DNA of 64,000 nucleotides from Sphingomonas glaciei. Lineage in GTDB: Bacteria; Pseudomonadota; Alphaproteobacteria; Sphingomonadales; Sphingomonadaceae. Under the pieces are notes generated by a model. It was given only the letters and a program-made list of their open reading frames with translations. It had not been told where the DNA came from and made no database searches. Shown piece by piece: positions 53,601 through 62,583 of the stretch; within the stretch, counting starts at the first letter, position 1; each line of letters starts with the position of its first letter. The DNA lies in the NCBI RefSeq assembly GCF_023380025.1, contig NZ_CP097253.1, positions 496,001 through 560,000 of the forward strand, given 5' to 3'. Both the position numbers and the translations under genes were made by a program.

Positions 53601-54154
53601 AAGAAGTCGAGCCGGATCGCGTGCGGCAGCCCCGAGGGATACAGGTCGAGGAGACCACCGCGCACCGCGAACTCGCCCGCGTCCGACACGCTGTCGGTGC
53701 GGTGATAGCCATTGGCGGTCAGCAGGGTGATCAGCTTGTCGCGCTCGATCCGCTCGCCCTGCGCAAGCCGTCGGGTCAGCTGGCGGATTCGGAATGGCGT
53801 CAGGGTGCGCTGGGTCGCTGCATTGGCCGTGGTCACCAGCAACTGGGGCTTGTCGGCCTGTTCCTGCAGGCGGTTGAGCGTCGCCAGCCGCTCGGCCATG
53901 ACCCGCAGGGCAGGGGAGGCGCGGTCGTAGGGCAGGCAGTCCCACGCCGGATAGGTCAGCACTTCCAGCTCGGGCGCGAAGGCCGGGGCATTGTCGGCCA
54001 GCGCGCGCATCGCTGCCTCGTCCGACGTGACCACTACCGCCCGGCCCCTCGCGGCGCGCGCGAGATCGGCCGTCAGCCACGGCAGGAAGCCCGCCGGCAC
54101 GCTGGCCAGCGTCAGCGGCTTATCCGCCTTCAGGATTCGCTGAAGTTCGCTCAC
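50675..54154 (-). CDS. mfd: Transcription-repair coupling factor Mfd
   Basis: About 1159 residues. The N-terminal UvrB-like region (VPAGFLPWLTADLARAARGR), the RNA-polymerase-interacting domain (FVHAEHG-like LVVHAEHGIARYEGL, LEYAGGNKLYVPVENIDVL) and the RecG-like translocase follow in order: motif I CGDVGFGKTEVAL, motif II IVDEEQRFGVTHKE, and later VESGLDIPSANTLIVHRAER and [10 protein letters not shown]. It removes stalled polymerase and recruits UvrA. The GTG at 54154 overlaps the sdhE stop (GTGA); a longer reading frame runs into sdhE and is not used. Confidence 0.95.
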   Translation of the reverse strand: MSELQRILKADKPLTLASVPAGFLPWLTADLARAARGRAVVVTSDEAAMRALADNAPAFAPELEVLTYPAWDCLPYDRASPALRVMAERLATLNRLQEQADKPQLLVTTANAATQRTLTPFRIRQLTRRLAQGERIERDKLITLLTANGYHRTDSVSDAGEFAVRGGLLDLYPSGLPHAIRLDFFGDEIETIRAFDPADQRTIGAAEPFTLMPASEALLDEESIKRFRTRYREQFGANATGDPLYQAVSEGRRLGGMEHWLPLFEERLETFFDHLSADDLILRDGGVDGAVTSRREAIQDYFSNRERAMVAEPGSYRPLAPSELYLSVKEWEGLLADKPVHLASAFPEPASDRVIDFGVTGARDFAPERAQNDNIYEAVVKHVAKLRKAKQKVVLASYTTGARERLAGLLKDHGLTGQKMVGDWQEALGAQDVTALLVLPLDHGFTTPDVAVLTEQDMLGDRLVRRRKRKKSADAFLSELATLTPGDLVVHAEHGIARYEGLTQVKVGRAPHDCVALEYAGGNKLYVPVENIDVLSRYGSGEDGVALDRLGGEAWQRRKARMKERIREIAGELIKTAALRAMRQGVVAEPDSAYPAMVDRFPYEETDDQNRAIGDVLDDLGAGRPMDRLVCGDVGFGKTEVALRAAFVAAMAGYQVAVVCPTTLLARQHYSNFVERMKGFPIEIGRLSRLVASNEAKRTKELLEEGQIDIVVGTHAILAKGIKFKKLGLVIVDEEQRFGVTHKERLKNLKADVHVLTLTATPIPRTLQMAMSGLRELSVIQTPPVDRLAVRTYVTPWDPVVIREALLREHYRGGQSYFVVPRISDLPDIEEWLREEVPEVKPIVAHGQLAPTEVEERMSAFYDRKYDVLLSTTIVESGLDIPSANTLIVHRAERFGLAQLYQLRGRVGRSKTRAYAYMTTPPDRQITETAEKRLTVLSNLDSLGAGFQLASHDLDIRGAGNLLGDEQSGHIKEVGFELYQSMLEDAILDMKAGGQREDKPDEFSPQINVEAPIMISDDYVPDLDLRMGLYRRLGELESPREVEEFAAEMIDRFGKLPEETSNLLQVVETKIHCRAAGIAKLDAGLRGAVVTFAPSGFPDVKGLFDYIARLKGSAKLRPDQKLVVSRDWASPGQRLNGALQLSRGLARVAAAGKREKVAA

Positions 54155-54417
54155 CGGTCGATCGGCAGGTAATCGAGGCGCTGCATGGCGGTCATCATCT
54201 CGCCCTCGAAGCGCTCCGGCACCTTCTGGGTTCCGATCGCCCACGCCATGATGTCGACGTCCTGCTCTTCGAGCAGCGCCTCGAACAGGGCTTTTTCCTG
54301 CTCATTCCAGCCTTCGTGATGGCATTCGAAGAAGCCACCGATCATTCGGTCCGCTTCCTTGGTTCCACGGTGATGCGCGCGCCAGCGCAGGCGCTTGGTG
54401 ATCAGGTCGTCGAGCAT
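54151..54417 (-). CDS. sdhE: Succinate dehydrogenase assembly factor SdhE
   Basis: About 88 residues of the SdhE/YgfY (DUF339) family, which promotes covalent FAD attachment to SdhA. The conserved RGTKEADRMIGGFF (R-G-x-x-E), the helix EQEKALFEALLEEQDVDIMAW and the C-terminal bundle are present. The ATG at 54417 (MLDDLITKRLRWRAHHRG) gives the usual length; ATGs at 54426 and 54447 are alternatives, none with a clear ribosome binding site. It is coupled to mfd by a GTGA overlap and divergent from recG. Confidence 0.88.
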   Translation of the reverse strand: MLDDLITKRLRWRAHHRGTKEADRMIGGFFECHHEGWNEQEKALFEALLEEQDVDIMAWAIGTQKVPERFEGEMMTAMQRLDYLPIDR

Positions 54418-54480
54418 CGCCGCCATGTAGCCAATGACGCCACGCATTGCGAGCGGCGGTCACCCAAGTAGAAGGACGGT

Positions 54481-56532
54481 ATGCGGCCCGAGCTCCTCAA
54501 TCCCCTGTTCGCCGAAGTGGAGACGCTGAAGGGCGTTGGTCCGCAGGTCGCCAAGCAGCTCGCCAAGCTCGGGCTTAACCGTGCGGTCGACCTGCTCTTC
54601 CACCTGCCCACCGGGGCGATCGAGCGCATCCAGGCGCCTGGCGCCTCGCCTGCGTTGCTCGGCCGCCAGGTCATCCTCGACGTCACCGTTAGTGAAGTCC
54701 GCCTCAGCCGCGGGCGCGGCCCGACCCGGGTCCACGCGGTGGATGGGGAGGGCAATACCTTGACCCTGGCCTTCTTCAACAACGGCGGATGGGCGGCCAA
54801 GCAGCTTCCGGTCGGGCAGACCCGCACCGTCACGGGCAAGCTCGAGGCCTATGGCGACGAGTGGCAGATGATCCACCCGGAGGTGACCGAGCCCGGCAAG
54901 ACCGGTCCCTCGCTGCGCGAAACCGTCTACCCCCTTACCGAAGGGCTGACCTCGCGCCGCCTGCGCGAACTGGTCACCGCTGCTTTGGAACGCGCGCCGG
55001 TCTTGCCCGAATGGATCGAGCCATCGGTGCTGGGGCACAACGGATGGCGCGACTGGCGCACCAGCCTGGCCACCATCCATGCCGAGCCCGCCGACAGTGC
55101 CGCGCGCAAGCGGCTTGCTTACGACGAGATCTTCGCCAATCAGCTTGCGCTTGCGCTGCTGCGGCAAGTCAGCCGCCGGCGCCGCGGCGTGCCCCTGCGC
55201 GGCGATGGGCGGCTCACCGACGCCCTTGACCTTCCCTACGCTCTGACCGGTGCCCAGCGCCGCGTCGCACAAGAGATCCGCGACGACATGGGCCAGGAAG
55301 CGCCGATGCTGCGCCTGCTGCAAGGCGACGTCGGATCGGGCAAGACGCTGGTCGCGCTGCTCGCCATGCTGGAGGCGGTCGAGGCGGGCGCCCAGGCGGC
55401 GATGCTGGCCCCGACCGAGATCCTTGCCAGGCAACATCATGCAACCCTTCTCAAGCAATTGGATTCGCTTGGCGTTCGTGTGGCCATCCTGACCGGGCGG
55501 GAAAAGGGCAAGGCGCGCGACAGTACGCTGATGGGGCTGGCCGACGGCTCGATCGACATCCTGGTCGGCACCCACGCCATCTTCCAGGACAAGGTCGCCT
55601 ATCGCCGCCTTGGGCTGGTGGTGATCGACGAGCAGCATCGCTTCGGAGTGTCCGAACGCCTGCTGCTGACCGCCAAGGGGGCGAGTACGCCGCACCTCTT
55701 GGCGATGACCGCGACCCCGATCCCGCGCACGCTAACCCTCACCCAATATGGCGAGATGGACGTCAGCCGCCTCGACGAAATGCCCCCCGGCCGCACCCCC
55801 GTCGAGACCCGGGTCATCGCCGAGGAGAAGATGGTCGACGTGGTCGAGGGGCTCGGCCGCCACATCGCCGCCGGCGGCCAGGCCTATTGGGTGTGTCCGT
55901 TGGTGGCCGAGAGCGAAACCAGCGACGCCGCGGCCGCCGAGGAAAGAGCCGCTACGCTCGCGCTGCGCTTTCCAGGGCAGGTCGGGCTCGTCCATGGCCG
56001 GATGAAAGGCCCGGAGAAGGACGCGGTGATGGCCGAATTCTCCGCCGGTCGGCTGGCGGTGCTGGTCGCCACTACCGTGATCGAGGTCGGGGTCGACGTT
56101 CCCAATGCCGCGCTGATGATCATCGAAGGGGCCGAGCGCTTCGGCCTTGCGCAACTTCACCAATTGCGCGGCCGGGTCGGACGCGGTGCCGCCAAGTCGA
56201 CTTGCCTGTTGCTGCGCGGTGCGACGCTCAGCGAAACCGGCCGAGCGCGTCTCGCCCTGATGCGCGAAACCAACGACGGTTTCCTGATCGCCGAGGAAGA
56301 CCTCCGCCTGCGCGGGCCGGGCGAAATCCTCGGCGTCCGCCAGAGCGGCGAAGCCCAGTTCCGTATCGCCGCGCCCGAGCAGGTCCAGCAACTCGCCCCG
56401 ATGGCGACCCAGGACGCGCGCCTGCTTCTCGACCGTGACGGCGGTCTGCAGGGCGAGCGCGGAGAAGCGGCGCGGCTCTGCTTGTACCTGTTCGAACGCG
56501 ACCAGGCGGTCGACCTGCTCCGCTCGGGCTAG
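54481..56532 (+). CDS. recG: ATP-dependent DNA helicase RecG
   Basis: A 683-residue RecG that remodels stalled forks and branched DNA. The N-terminal wedge/OB region ([33 protein letters not shown]), motif [13 protein letters not shown], the DExH-type [24 protein letters not shown], and the C-terminal [20 protein letters not shown] and QLRGRVGRG are all present. GAAGGA lies eight bases before the ATG. It converges with tyrS, the stops overlapping by four bases. Confidence 0.96.
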   Translation: MRPELLNPLFAEVETLKGVGPQVAKQLAKLGLNRAVDLLFHLPTGAIERIQAPGASPALLGRQVILDVTVSEVRLSRGRGPTRVHAVDGEGNTLTLAFFNNGGWAAKQLPVGQTRTVTGKLEAYGDEWQMIHPEVTEPGKTGPSLRETVYPLTEGLTSRRLRELVTAALERAPVLPEWIEPSVLGHNGWRDWRTSLATIHAEPADSAARKRLAYDEIFANQLALALLRQVSRRRRGVPLRGDGRLTDALDLPYALTGAQRRVAQEIRDDMGQEAPMLRLLQGDVGSGKTLVALLAMLEAVEAGAQAAMLAPTEILARQHHATLLKQLDSLGVRVAILTGREKGKARDSTLMGLADGSIDILVGTHAIFQDKVAYRRLGLVVIDEQHRFGVSERLLLTAKGASTPHLLAMTATPIPRTLTLTQYGEMDVSRLDEMPPGRTPVETRVIAEEKMVDVVEGLGRHIAAGGQAYWVCPLVAESETSDAAAAEERAATLALRFPGQVGLVHGRMKGPEKDAVMAEFSAGRLAVLVATTVIEVGVDVPNAALMIIEGAERFGLAQLHQLRGRVGRGAAKSTCLLLRGATLSETGRARLALMRETNDGFLIAEEDLRLRGPGEILGVRQSGEAQFRIAAPEQVQQLAPMATQDARLLLDRDGGLQGERGEAARLCLYLFERDQAVDLLRSG

Positions 56533-57764
56533 GGCAGCAGCAGCCCGTGCTTCTTCTTGCCGAGGCTGAGCTTACGCTCGGAAAGCACTGAAAGAACGGC
56601 TGAAATATCGCTCATCGTCTCGCCGTCGAGCTTCACCGCGCCCTCAGCCACCTTGCGTTTGGCTTCCCCGTTCGAGGCACAGAAACCAAGTCTCACCAGC
56701 GCCGCCAGCAGCCCGATCTCGCCGCCGGTCGCGACACTCGGCAGTGCCTCGCCCGATCCGCCGCCGGCAAAGGTCGCCGCAGCGGTCGCCCCCGCCGCTT
56801 CGGCCGCCGCGCGACCATGCAGCAAGGCAGTGGCCTCTGTCGCCAGCACGATCTTGGCCTGATTGATCTCGGCCCCCTGCAACGCTTCGAGACGGGCGAT
56901 CTCGTCGAGCGGCAGGTCGGTAAACAGCTTGCAGAACTTTGCGACGTCGGCATCGGCGGTGTTCCGCCAGAATTGCCAATAATCGTAGGCGCTGAGGCGA
57001 TAGCTGTCCGGGCCATCGGCGTTTAGCCACACCGCGCCCTGCGCCGTCTTGCCCATCTTGGCCCCGTCGGCGGTGGTGATCAGCGGGGTGGTTACCGCGA
57101 ACACCTCGGTCCCGTCGGCGCGGCGGCACAATTCGACCCCGTTGATGATGTTGCCCCACTGATCCGACCCGCCCATCTGCAGCCGGCAGCCCTGCCGCCG
57201 CGACAGTTCAAGGAAGTCGTAGGCCTGCATGATCATGTAGTTGAATTCGAGGAACGACAGCGACTGCTCGCGCTCCAGCCGCAACTGCACGCTGTCGAAG
57301 GTCAGCATCCGGTTGACCGAGAAATGCCGCCCCACTTCGCGCAGGAACGGAAGGTATTCGAGCTTGTCGAGCCAGGCGGCATTGTCGACCAGCACCGCAT
57401 CGGTCGGCCCATCGCCGAAGTTCAGGAAGCTTTCGAACGCCTTGCGAATGCCAGCGATGTTGGCCGCGATCGCCTCTTCGTCCAGCAGCTTGCGTTCTTC
57501 CGCTTTGAAGCTCGGATCACCGACCTTGGTGGTGCCGCCGCCCATCAGCACGATCGGCTTGTGCCCCGCCTGCTGCATCCGCCGCAGCATCATGATCTGC
57601 ACCAGGCTGCCGACGTGAAGGCTCGGCGCGGTCGCGTCGAAGCCGATGTAGCCGGTGACGATCTCCTTCGCCGCTAGCGCATCGAGGCCGGCCGCGTCGG
57701 TCGTCTGGTGAATGTAGCCCCGCTCAGAGAGGAACCGCAGAAGATCGGAAGAGTAGGTCGTCAT
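56529..57764 (-). CDS. tyrS: Tyrosyl-tRNA synthetase
   Basis: A 411-residue class I synthetase. The HIGH-like motif occurs in [35 protein letters not shown] binds tyrosine/adenylate, and the KMSKS-like loop is [14 protein letters not shown]. The C-terminal S4 RNA-binding domain reads [14 protein letters not shown]. It is of the TyrRS group that also lacks a long insertion. It charges tRNA-Tyr in the cytosol. Confidence 0.96.
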   Translation of the reverse strand: MTTYSSDLLRFLSERGYIHQTTDAAGLDALAAKEIVTGYIGFDATAPSLHVGSLVQIMMLRRMQQAGHKPIVLMGGGTTKVGDPSFKAEERKLLDEEAIAANIAGIRKAFESFLNFGDGPTDAVLVDNAAWLDKLEYLPFLREVGRHFSVNRMLTFDSVQLRLEREQSLSFLEFNYMIMQAYDFLELSRRQGCRLQMGGSDQWGNIINGVELCRRADGTEVFAVTTPLITTADGAKMGKTAQGAVWLNADGPDSYRLSAYDYWQFWRNTADADVAKFCKLFTDLPLDEIARLEALQGAEINQAKIVLATEATALLHGRAAAEAAGATAAATFAGGGSGEALPSVATGGEIGLLAALVRLGFCASNGEAKRKVAEGAVKLDGETMSDISAVLSVLSERKLSLGKKKHGLLLP

Positions 57765-57810
57765 GCCTTGGCGCTTAGCTTACGCGCCGCGATGACGTAA
57801 GGTCCCGGTC

Positions 57811-58347
57811 ATGCGCTTCGAACTCGCACCGCACCCAACCCACCGGCCGCCGCCGCCCTACACCCTTTGGGCCTCGGCCGAACGCTCGGCCGCCTTTGGC
57901 GAAACCGCTACCCTCAATCTGTGGTTCGGGGTTAGCGCTCCGATCGGCCGCTTTCTCATTCCCCCGGTATCGCCCGAGCCGGCGCGGCGCGACAATCTGT
58001 GGCGCTCGACCTGCTTCGAATGCTTTCTGAAGGGCGAGGGCGAAGAGGCCTATCAGGAATGGAATTTCGCGCCGTCGGGCGACTGGGCAGCTTATGATTT
58101 TACTTCCGAGCGGGAGGGCATGGCTCCGGCCGAGGTAGCCAGTCCGCCTTATATCCGCACCGAGGACAATCTGACTTGGTGGGGGCTCGGCGCGACGCTC
58201 TCCATCCCCGCCGACATCCGCTTCACCATCGCACTTAGCGCCATTGTCGAAGAAACCAGCGGCGAACGTCTGTTCTTCGCTCTTCACCATCCGTCCGAAC
58301 AGCCCGACTTCCACCATCCGGATTGCTTCACCGCGCGACTGGCTTAG
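57811..58347 (+). CDS. DOMON-like domain protein
   Basis: A 178-residue beta-rich protein. The segments TATLNLWFGVSAP, DNLWRSTCFECFLKGEGEE, YQEWNFAPSGDWAAYDF and ERLFFALHHPSEQPDFHHPD match the pattern of stand-alone DOMON-like domains, which may bind heme or sugars. No signal peptide is visible. It is immediately upstream of the NamZ-like gene (10 bases) and may be co-expressed with it. The biochemical role is unknown. Confidence 0.75.
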   Translation: MRFELAPHPTHRPPPPYTLWASAERSAAFGETATLNLWFGVSAPIGRFLIPPVSPEPARRDNLWRSTCFECFLKGEGEEAYQEWNFAPSGDWAAYDFTSEREGMAPAEVASPPYIRTEDNLTWWGLGATLSIPADIRFTIALSAIVEETSGERLFFALHHPSEQPDFHHPDCFTARLA

Positions 58348-58357
58348 GACGGCTCCC

Positions 58358-59557
58358 ATGACCCTGTTTGGCATCGACCGGCTGCTCGCCGACCCGCAAC
58401 TTCGCCGTCCGCTCGAAGGCCGCCGCGTGGCACTGATCGGACACCCGGCCTCCGTCACCGCTGACCTCACCCACAGCATCGATGCGCTGATCGCTTCGGG
58501 CTTCAACGTCACCGCCGCATTCGGGCCGCAGCACGGCCTCAAGGGCGACAAGCAGGACAATATGGTCGAAACGGCGGACGAGACCGACGCCCGCCTCGGC
58601 ATCCCGGTGTTCAGCCTCTACGGCGAGGTGCGGCGTCCTTCCGGCCAGATGATGAGCGCCGCCGACGTCTTCCTGTTCGACCTGCAGGACCTCGGCTGCC
58701 GAATCTACACCTTCGTCACCACCTTGCTCTATGTCCTCGAAGCCGCCGCCGAGGCGGGCAAGGAAGTGTGGGTGCTCGACCGCCCCAATCCCGCCGGACG
58801 TCCGGTCGAAGGGACCTTGCTCGAGCCCGGCTGGGAGAGCTTTGTCGGCGCCGGCCCGATGCCGATGCGCCACGGCCTGACCATGGGCGAGATGGGGCAG
58901 TGGTTCATCGACCATTTCAAGCTCGACGTGGCCTACCGCGTCATCGCCATGAAAGACTGGCAGCCCGACGCCGCCCCCGGCTTCGGCTGGCCGGGCGACC
59001 GGATCTGGATCAATCCCAGCCCCAACGCCGCCACGCTCAACATGGCGCGGGCCTATGCCGGGACGGTGATGCTCGAAGGGACCACGCTGAGCGAGGGCAG
59101 GGGTACCACGCGGGCGCTGGAACTGTTCGCGGCACCCGGCCTCGATGCGCGCGCCCTCCATGCCGGGATGGAGCGCATTGCCCCGCACTGGCTCGCCGGC
59201 TGCGCGCTGCGCGAAATCTTCGTCGAGCCGACCTTCCACAAGCATGCCGGCAAGCTCTGTTCGGGCCTTTTCATCCATGCCGAGGGCCCGCGCTACGACC
59301 ATCACGCCTTCCGCCCGTGGCGGCTCCAGGCGCTGGCCTTCAAGGCGATCCGTAACCTGCTGCCCGACTACGAACTGTGGCGGGACTTCCCGTACGAATA
59401 TGAATTCGACAAGCTGGCGATCGACGTGATTAACGGCGGGCCGGCGCTTCGGGCGTGGGTCGACGATCCCGCCGCAACCGCGGACGACCTCGATGTTCGC
59501 ACGCGTCCCGACGAGCAGGCATGGGAAGAGCAGACGCGGGGCGTCAGGCTCTACTGA
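58358..59557 (+). CDS. namZ: DUF1343 protein, NamZ-like exo-beta-N-acetylmuramidase
   Basis: A 399-residue DUF1343 (COG3876) protein. VALIGHPASVTADLTHSIDA, FGPQHGLKGDKQDNM, FLFDLQDLGCRIYTFVTTL, VLDRPNPAGRPVEG, RHGLTMGEMGQWF and LEGTTLSEGRGTTRALE are family hallmarks. NamZ of Bacillus subtilis removes terminal MurNAc from peptidoglycan chains. Here no signal peptide is seen, so the enzyme may act on imported muropeptide fragments in the cytosol. It could feed AmgK and MurU, encoded about 32 kb upstream. Activity is inferred from the family. Confidence 0.8.
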   Translation: MTLFGIDRLLADPQLRRPLEGRRVALIGHPASVTADLTHSIDALIASGFNVTAAFGPQHGLKGDKQDNMVETADETDARLGIPVFSLYGEVRRPSGQMMSAADVFLFDLQDLGCRIYTFVTTLLYVLEAAAEAGKEVWVLDRPNPAGRPVEGTLLEPGWESFVGAGPMPMRHGLTMGEMGQWFIDHFKLDVAYRVIAMKDWQPDAAPGFGWPGDRIWINPSPNAATLNMARAYAGTVMLEGTTLSEGRGTTRALELFAAPGLDARALHAGMERIAPHWLAGCALREIFVEPTFHKHAGKLCSGLFIHAEGPRYDHHAFRPWRLQALAFKAIRNLLPDYELWRDFPYEYEFDKLAIDVINGGPALRAWVDDPAATADDLDVRTRPDEQAWEEQTRGVRLY

Positions 59558-59560
59558 CCC

Positions 59561-60736
59561 TTATCGCTTGCGGCTGAGTGTCCGCATTGCATCCTCGAGT
59601 CCCTGAAGACTGAGGGGGAACATCCGGTCGTCCATCAGCTTGCGGAGGATCGCGGTCGACGCCGAATGGCCCCAATAGGCCTCGGGCGTCGGGTTGATCC
59701 AGGCCGCGCTGGCATAAGCGTCGGTCAGGCGCTTGATCCACACTGCCCCGGCTTCCTCGTTCATATGCTCGATGCCCCCGCCCGGATGGGTGATCTCGTA
59801 CGGGCTCATCGCCGCGTCGCCGACGATCACCAGCTTATGGTCGGCCCCGAACTTGTGGATCAGGTCGAACGTATTGATCCGCTCGGTCCACCGCCGCCGG
59901 TTCTCCTTCCACACGCCCTCGTAGATGCAGTTGTGAAAGTAATAATGCTCGAGGTGCTTGAACTCGCTCCGGCAGGCGCTGAACAATTCTTCGACCAGCC
60001 GCACATGCCCGTCCATCGACCCGCCGATGTCGAGGAACAGCAGCAGCTTGACCGCATTGTGCCGCTCCGGCCGCATCCGGATGTCGAGCCAGCCGCGCCG
60101 AGCCGTGCCTTCGATCGTCCCGTCGAGATCGAGTTCGTCGGCCGCCCCCTCCCGCGCGAACCTGCGTAGCCGGCGCAGCGCAACCTTGATCGCGCGCGTC
60201 CCGATCTCCCGCCGGTCGTCGAGATCCTGGAATTCGCGCTTTTCCCATACCTTGATCGCGCGGCCGTGCTTGCCGGGGCCGCCGATCCGCACGCCCTCGG
60301 GATTGTAGCCGCCGTGCCCGAACGGCGAGGTTCCGCCCGTGCCGATCCACTTGCTGCCGCCCTCGTGCCGCCCCTGCTGCTCTTGGAGGCGCTTCTTCAG
60401 CGTCTCCATGATCTCGTGCCACGAGCCGAGCGCCTTGATCTTCTCCATTTCCTCCGGGCTGAGGTACTTCTCCGCGACCAGGCGAAGCCATTCCTCGGGG
60501 ATCGGTGGCGTCTCGTCGCCGGGGCTCACCAGTCCCTTGAACACCTCGCCGAACACGCGGTCGAAGCGGTCGAGCTTGGTCTCGTCATGGACGAAGACCG
60601 AGCGGGCGAGATAATAGAATTCCTCGGGCGACTGCTCGATCACGCCTGCATCCAGCGCCTCGAGCAACAGCAGATGTTCCTTGAGACTGGCGGGAATGCC
60701 GCCCCTGCGCAGCGCCTCGACGAACGAAATGAACAT
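59561..60736 (-). CDS. VWA-domain protein (CoxE-like)
   Basis: A 391-residue cytosolic protein. The N-terminal half is helical (FVEALRRGGIPASLKEHLLL, YLARSVFVHDETKLDRFDRV); a Gly-rich linker GGSKWIGTGGTSPFGHGGYN follows. The C-terminal von Willebrand A-like domain has LLLFLDIGGSMDGHVRL as the metal site, where the usual D-x-S-x-S reads D-I-G-G-S. The family usually sits beside a MoxR AAA+ ATPase and acts with it as a chaperone; no ATPase gene is adjacent here. It converges on the NamZ-like gene, three bases between the stops. Confidence 0.85.
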   Translation of the reverse strand: MFISFVEALRRGGIPASLKEHLLLLEALDAGVIEQSPEEFYYLARSVFVHDETKLDRFDRVFGEVFKGLVSPGDETPPIPEEWLRLVAEKYLSPEEMEKIKALGSWHEIMETLKKRLQEQQGRHEGGSKWIGTGGTSPFGHGGYNPEGVRIGGPGKHGRAIKVWEKREFQDLDDRREIGTRAIKVALRRLRRFAREGAADELDLDGTIEGTARRGWLDIRMRPERHNAVKLLLFLDIGGSMDGHVRLVEELFSACRSEFKHLEHYYFHNCIYEGVWKENRRRWTERINTFDLIHKFGADHKLVIVGDAAMSPYEITHPGGGIEHMNEEAGAVWIKRLTDAYASAAWINPTPEAYWGHSASTAILRKLMDDRMFPLSLQGLEDAMRTLSRKR

Positions 60737-60915
60737 GGAAGAGGCGGGTAGCAGATCGCAGCCGGTCGGCGAAGATGGCGCGGGAGTTCCCGCTGCGGCC
60801 GCCGCTGTACGTCACAGTCCCGTTATGGGATGCTTAACACGTTCGGCCTTCCCTCTCTGTTAACGGACGTCCATTTGCCAGCACGTGACCATCCGCGCGC
60901 GAAAGATCTGTCCCC

Positions 60916-62331
60916 TTGCGGTATGACGACCGCCTGGCAACCGTGCTCGGCCAGCCCGCCGCGGATGCGCGGGGACGGGCGGTGCAATGGCGTCAGCTGG
61001 TCGAGCTGCTGGCTCGCGGCGGCGAAGTCAGTACCGACCTCGCCGACAAGGCGCTGGGCCGCATTGCGCGGCTGATGCATGACCTTCCCGACGACCTTCT
61101 CGCGGCCACCGCGCGAGCCATCGCGGGCAAGGCCGTGCCGGCCGAACTGGTGGCCCTGTTTGCCGCGAGGGGTGCCGCTGCCTCGGCCGCCCTGCTCGCC
61201 GCTGCGGACCTCAGTCCTGCCGGGTGGAATGCGGTGAAGACCGTCGCCGCCGACGACGTCAAACCCCTGTTGTCCGCGCTAGGTCCGTTTGCCGACCCTG
61301 TCGCTCCGGGTCTGCCGCGACCGGTCGACCGACCGATCGACCGACCGGCGCAGGCGGTCGATTCGGAACAACCAGTCGCCGAACCGGCTCTGCCCGCCGG
61401 CCTGTTCCGCTGGGAGACGGGACCCACGGGGGAGATCGACTGGGTCGAAGGCGCCCCGCGCGCCGCACTGGTCGGACGCAGCCTTGTTGACAGTTTTGCT
61501 GACAATTTCGCCGCACGGCTGCCGTTTGCCGATGAAGCCCTGGTGCTGGCTGATGAGGGCGTGCTTGCAGGGGAGTGGCGGTGGAGCGGGGCCCCAGCCT
61601 TCTTCCCCGACACCGGCCGCTTTGCCGGCTATCGCGGTGTCGCCCGGCGCGAAGGCGTCGCCGGTCCGGTGGCCGAAGCAGTTCCACCCTTAACGCCCAC
61701 CGAGAACGACGGCCTGCGTGAGTTGATGCACGAATTGCGCACCCCGCTGAACGCCATCATCGGTTTTGGCGAGATCATCGAAGGCCAGTATCTCGGCCCG
61801 GCGCACCGCGGCTACCGCGAGCGCGCGACCGAGATCGTGCACCAGGCGCGCAGCCTGTCCGACGCGGTCGACAATCTCGATCTCGCCGCGCGGCTCCGTT
61901 CTGGCCGGCTGCAGGGAGAGACGACGACCGGCACCGACGCCATTCGCAGCGTCATCGCCGACCTCCGGCTGCAGGCCGCGACGCAAGATTCGCGTATCGT
62001 CATCGAAGATCGGGCCGGTCACGCCAACGTCGCCCTGCCGCGGGAACTCGCCGAGCGCCTCGTGGCGCAGTTCGTCGGCGCGATGACGGAAGCGGCGGCG
62101 ACCGGCGAGCAACTGGGGATCATCGTCGACCGGCTCGATGGCAATCTCGCTATCGGCGTCGATCGGGCGATCGCTCTCCGGGGCTTGTCGGAGCAGCAGA
62201 TCCTCGCCGACCGGGGCCGCGCAGGCATGCGTTTCGCGATTCGCCTGATACAGGGACTGGCCGCGATGACCGGCGGCCGCCTCGACATCGGGGCCGACCG
62301 CCTGATCCTGCTGCTTCCATTGGCGGAATGA
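60916..62331 (+). CDS. HisKA-domain sensor protein with degenerate ATPase domain
   Basis: About 471 residues from a TTG at 60916 (no better start seen). The N-terminal half is Ala-rich and helical (LARLMHDLPDDLLAATARAI as LMHDLPDD...), then a Pro-rich linker and a PAS-like stretch (LFRWETGPTGEIDWVEGAPR). HisKA is clear: LMHELRTPLNAIIGFGEIIE, with His272 present. The expected ATPase domain is hard to recognise: no N box, no D-x-G-x-G; only GMRFAIRLIQGLAAMTGGRL recalls the G2 region. It may be a pseudokinase, phosphotransfer protein or phosphatase rather than a self-phosphorylating kinase. A tRNA-Pro follows on the other strand. Confidence 0.8.
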   Translation: MRYDDRLATVLGQPAADARGRAVQWRQLVELLARGGEVSTDLADKALGRIARLMHDLPDDLLAATARAIAGKAVPAELVALFAARGAAASAALLAAADLSPAGWNAVKTVAADDVKPLLSALGPFADPVAPGLPRPVDRPIDRPAQAVDSEQPVAEPALPAGLFRWETGPTGEIDWVEGAPRAALVGRSLVDSFADNFAARLPFADEALVLADEGVLAGEWRWSGAPAFFPDTGRFAGYRGVARREGVAGPVAEAVPPLTPTENDGLRELMHELRTPLNAIIGFGEIIEGQYLGPAHRGYRERATEIVHQARSLSDAVDNLDLAARLRSGRLQGETTTGTDAIRSVIADLRLQAATQDSRIVIEDRAGHANVALPRELAERLVAQFVGAMTEAAATGEQLGIIVDRLDGNLAIGVDRAIALRGLSEQQILADRGRAGMRFAIRLIQGLAAMTGGRLDIGADRLILLLPLAE

Positions 62332-62337
62332 TGAAGG

Positions 62338-62414
<77 letters not shown>

Positions 62415-62507
62415 ACTTGGAGCGGCGCCTAGCAGAGCGAATGCGGCAACGCCACCTCTAGCTCGGCCGCTTGGCGCCGCGGCCGGCAGCCTCTATGGCG
62501 CCGGCCG

Positions 62508-62582
62508 GGGCCTGTAGCTCAATGGTAGAGCCAGCCGCTCATAACGGCCAGGTTGGGGGTTCGAATCCCTCCGGGCCCACCA
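62508..62582 (+). tRNA. tRNA with CAT anticodon (Ile2 or elongator Met)
   Basis: A 75-base cloverleaf: acceptor GGGCCTG/CGGGCCC (one G-T pair), D arm AGCTCAATGGTAGAGC, anticodon loop CTCATAA with CAT, T loop GGTTCGAATCC, encoded CCA. It is not an initiator (the first base pair is G-C and the stem lacks the three consecutive G-C pairs). Ile2 modified by TilS and elongator Met cannot be told apart by eye. Confidence 0.92.
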
Positions 62583-62583
62583 C

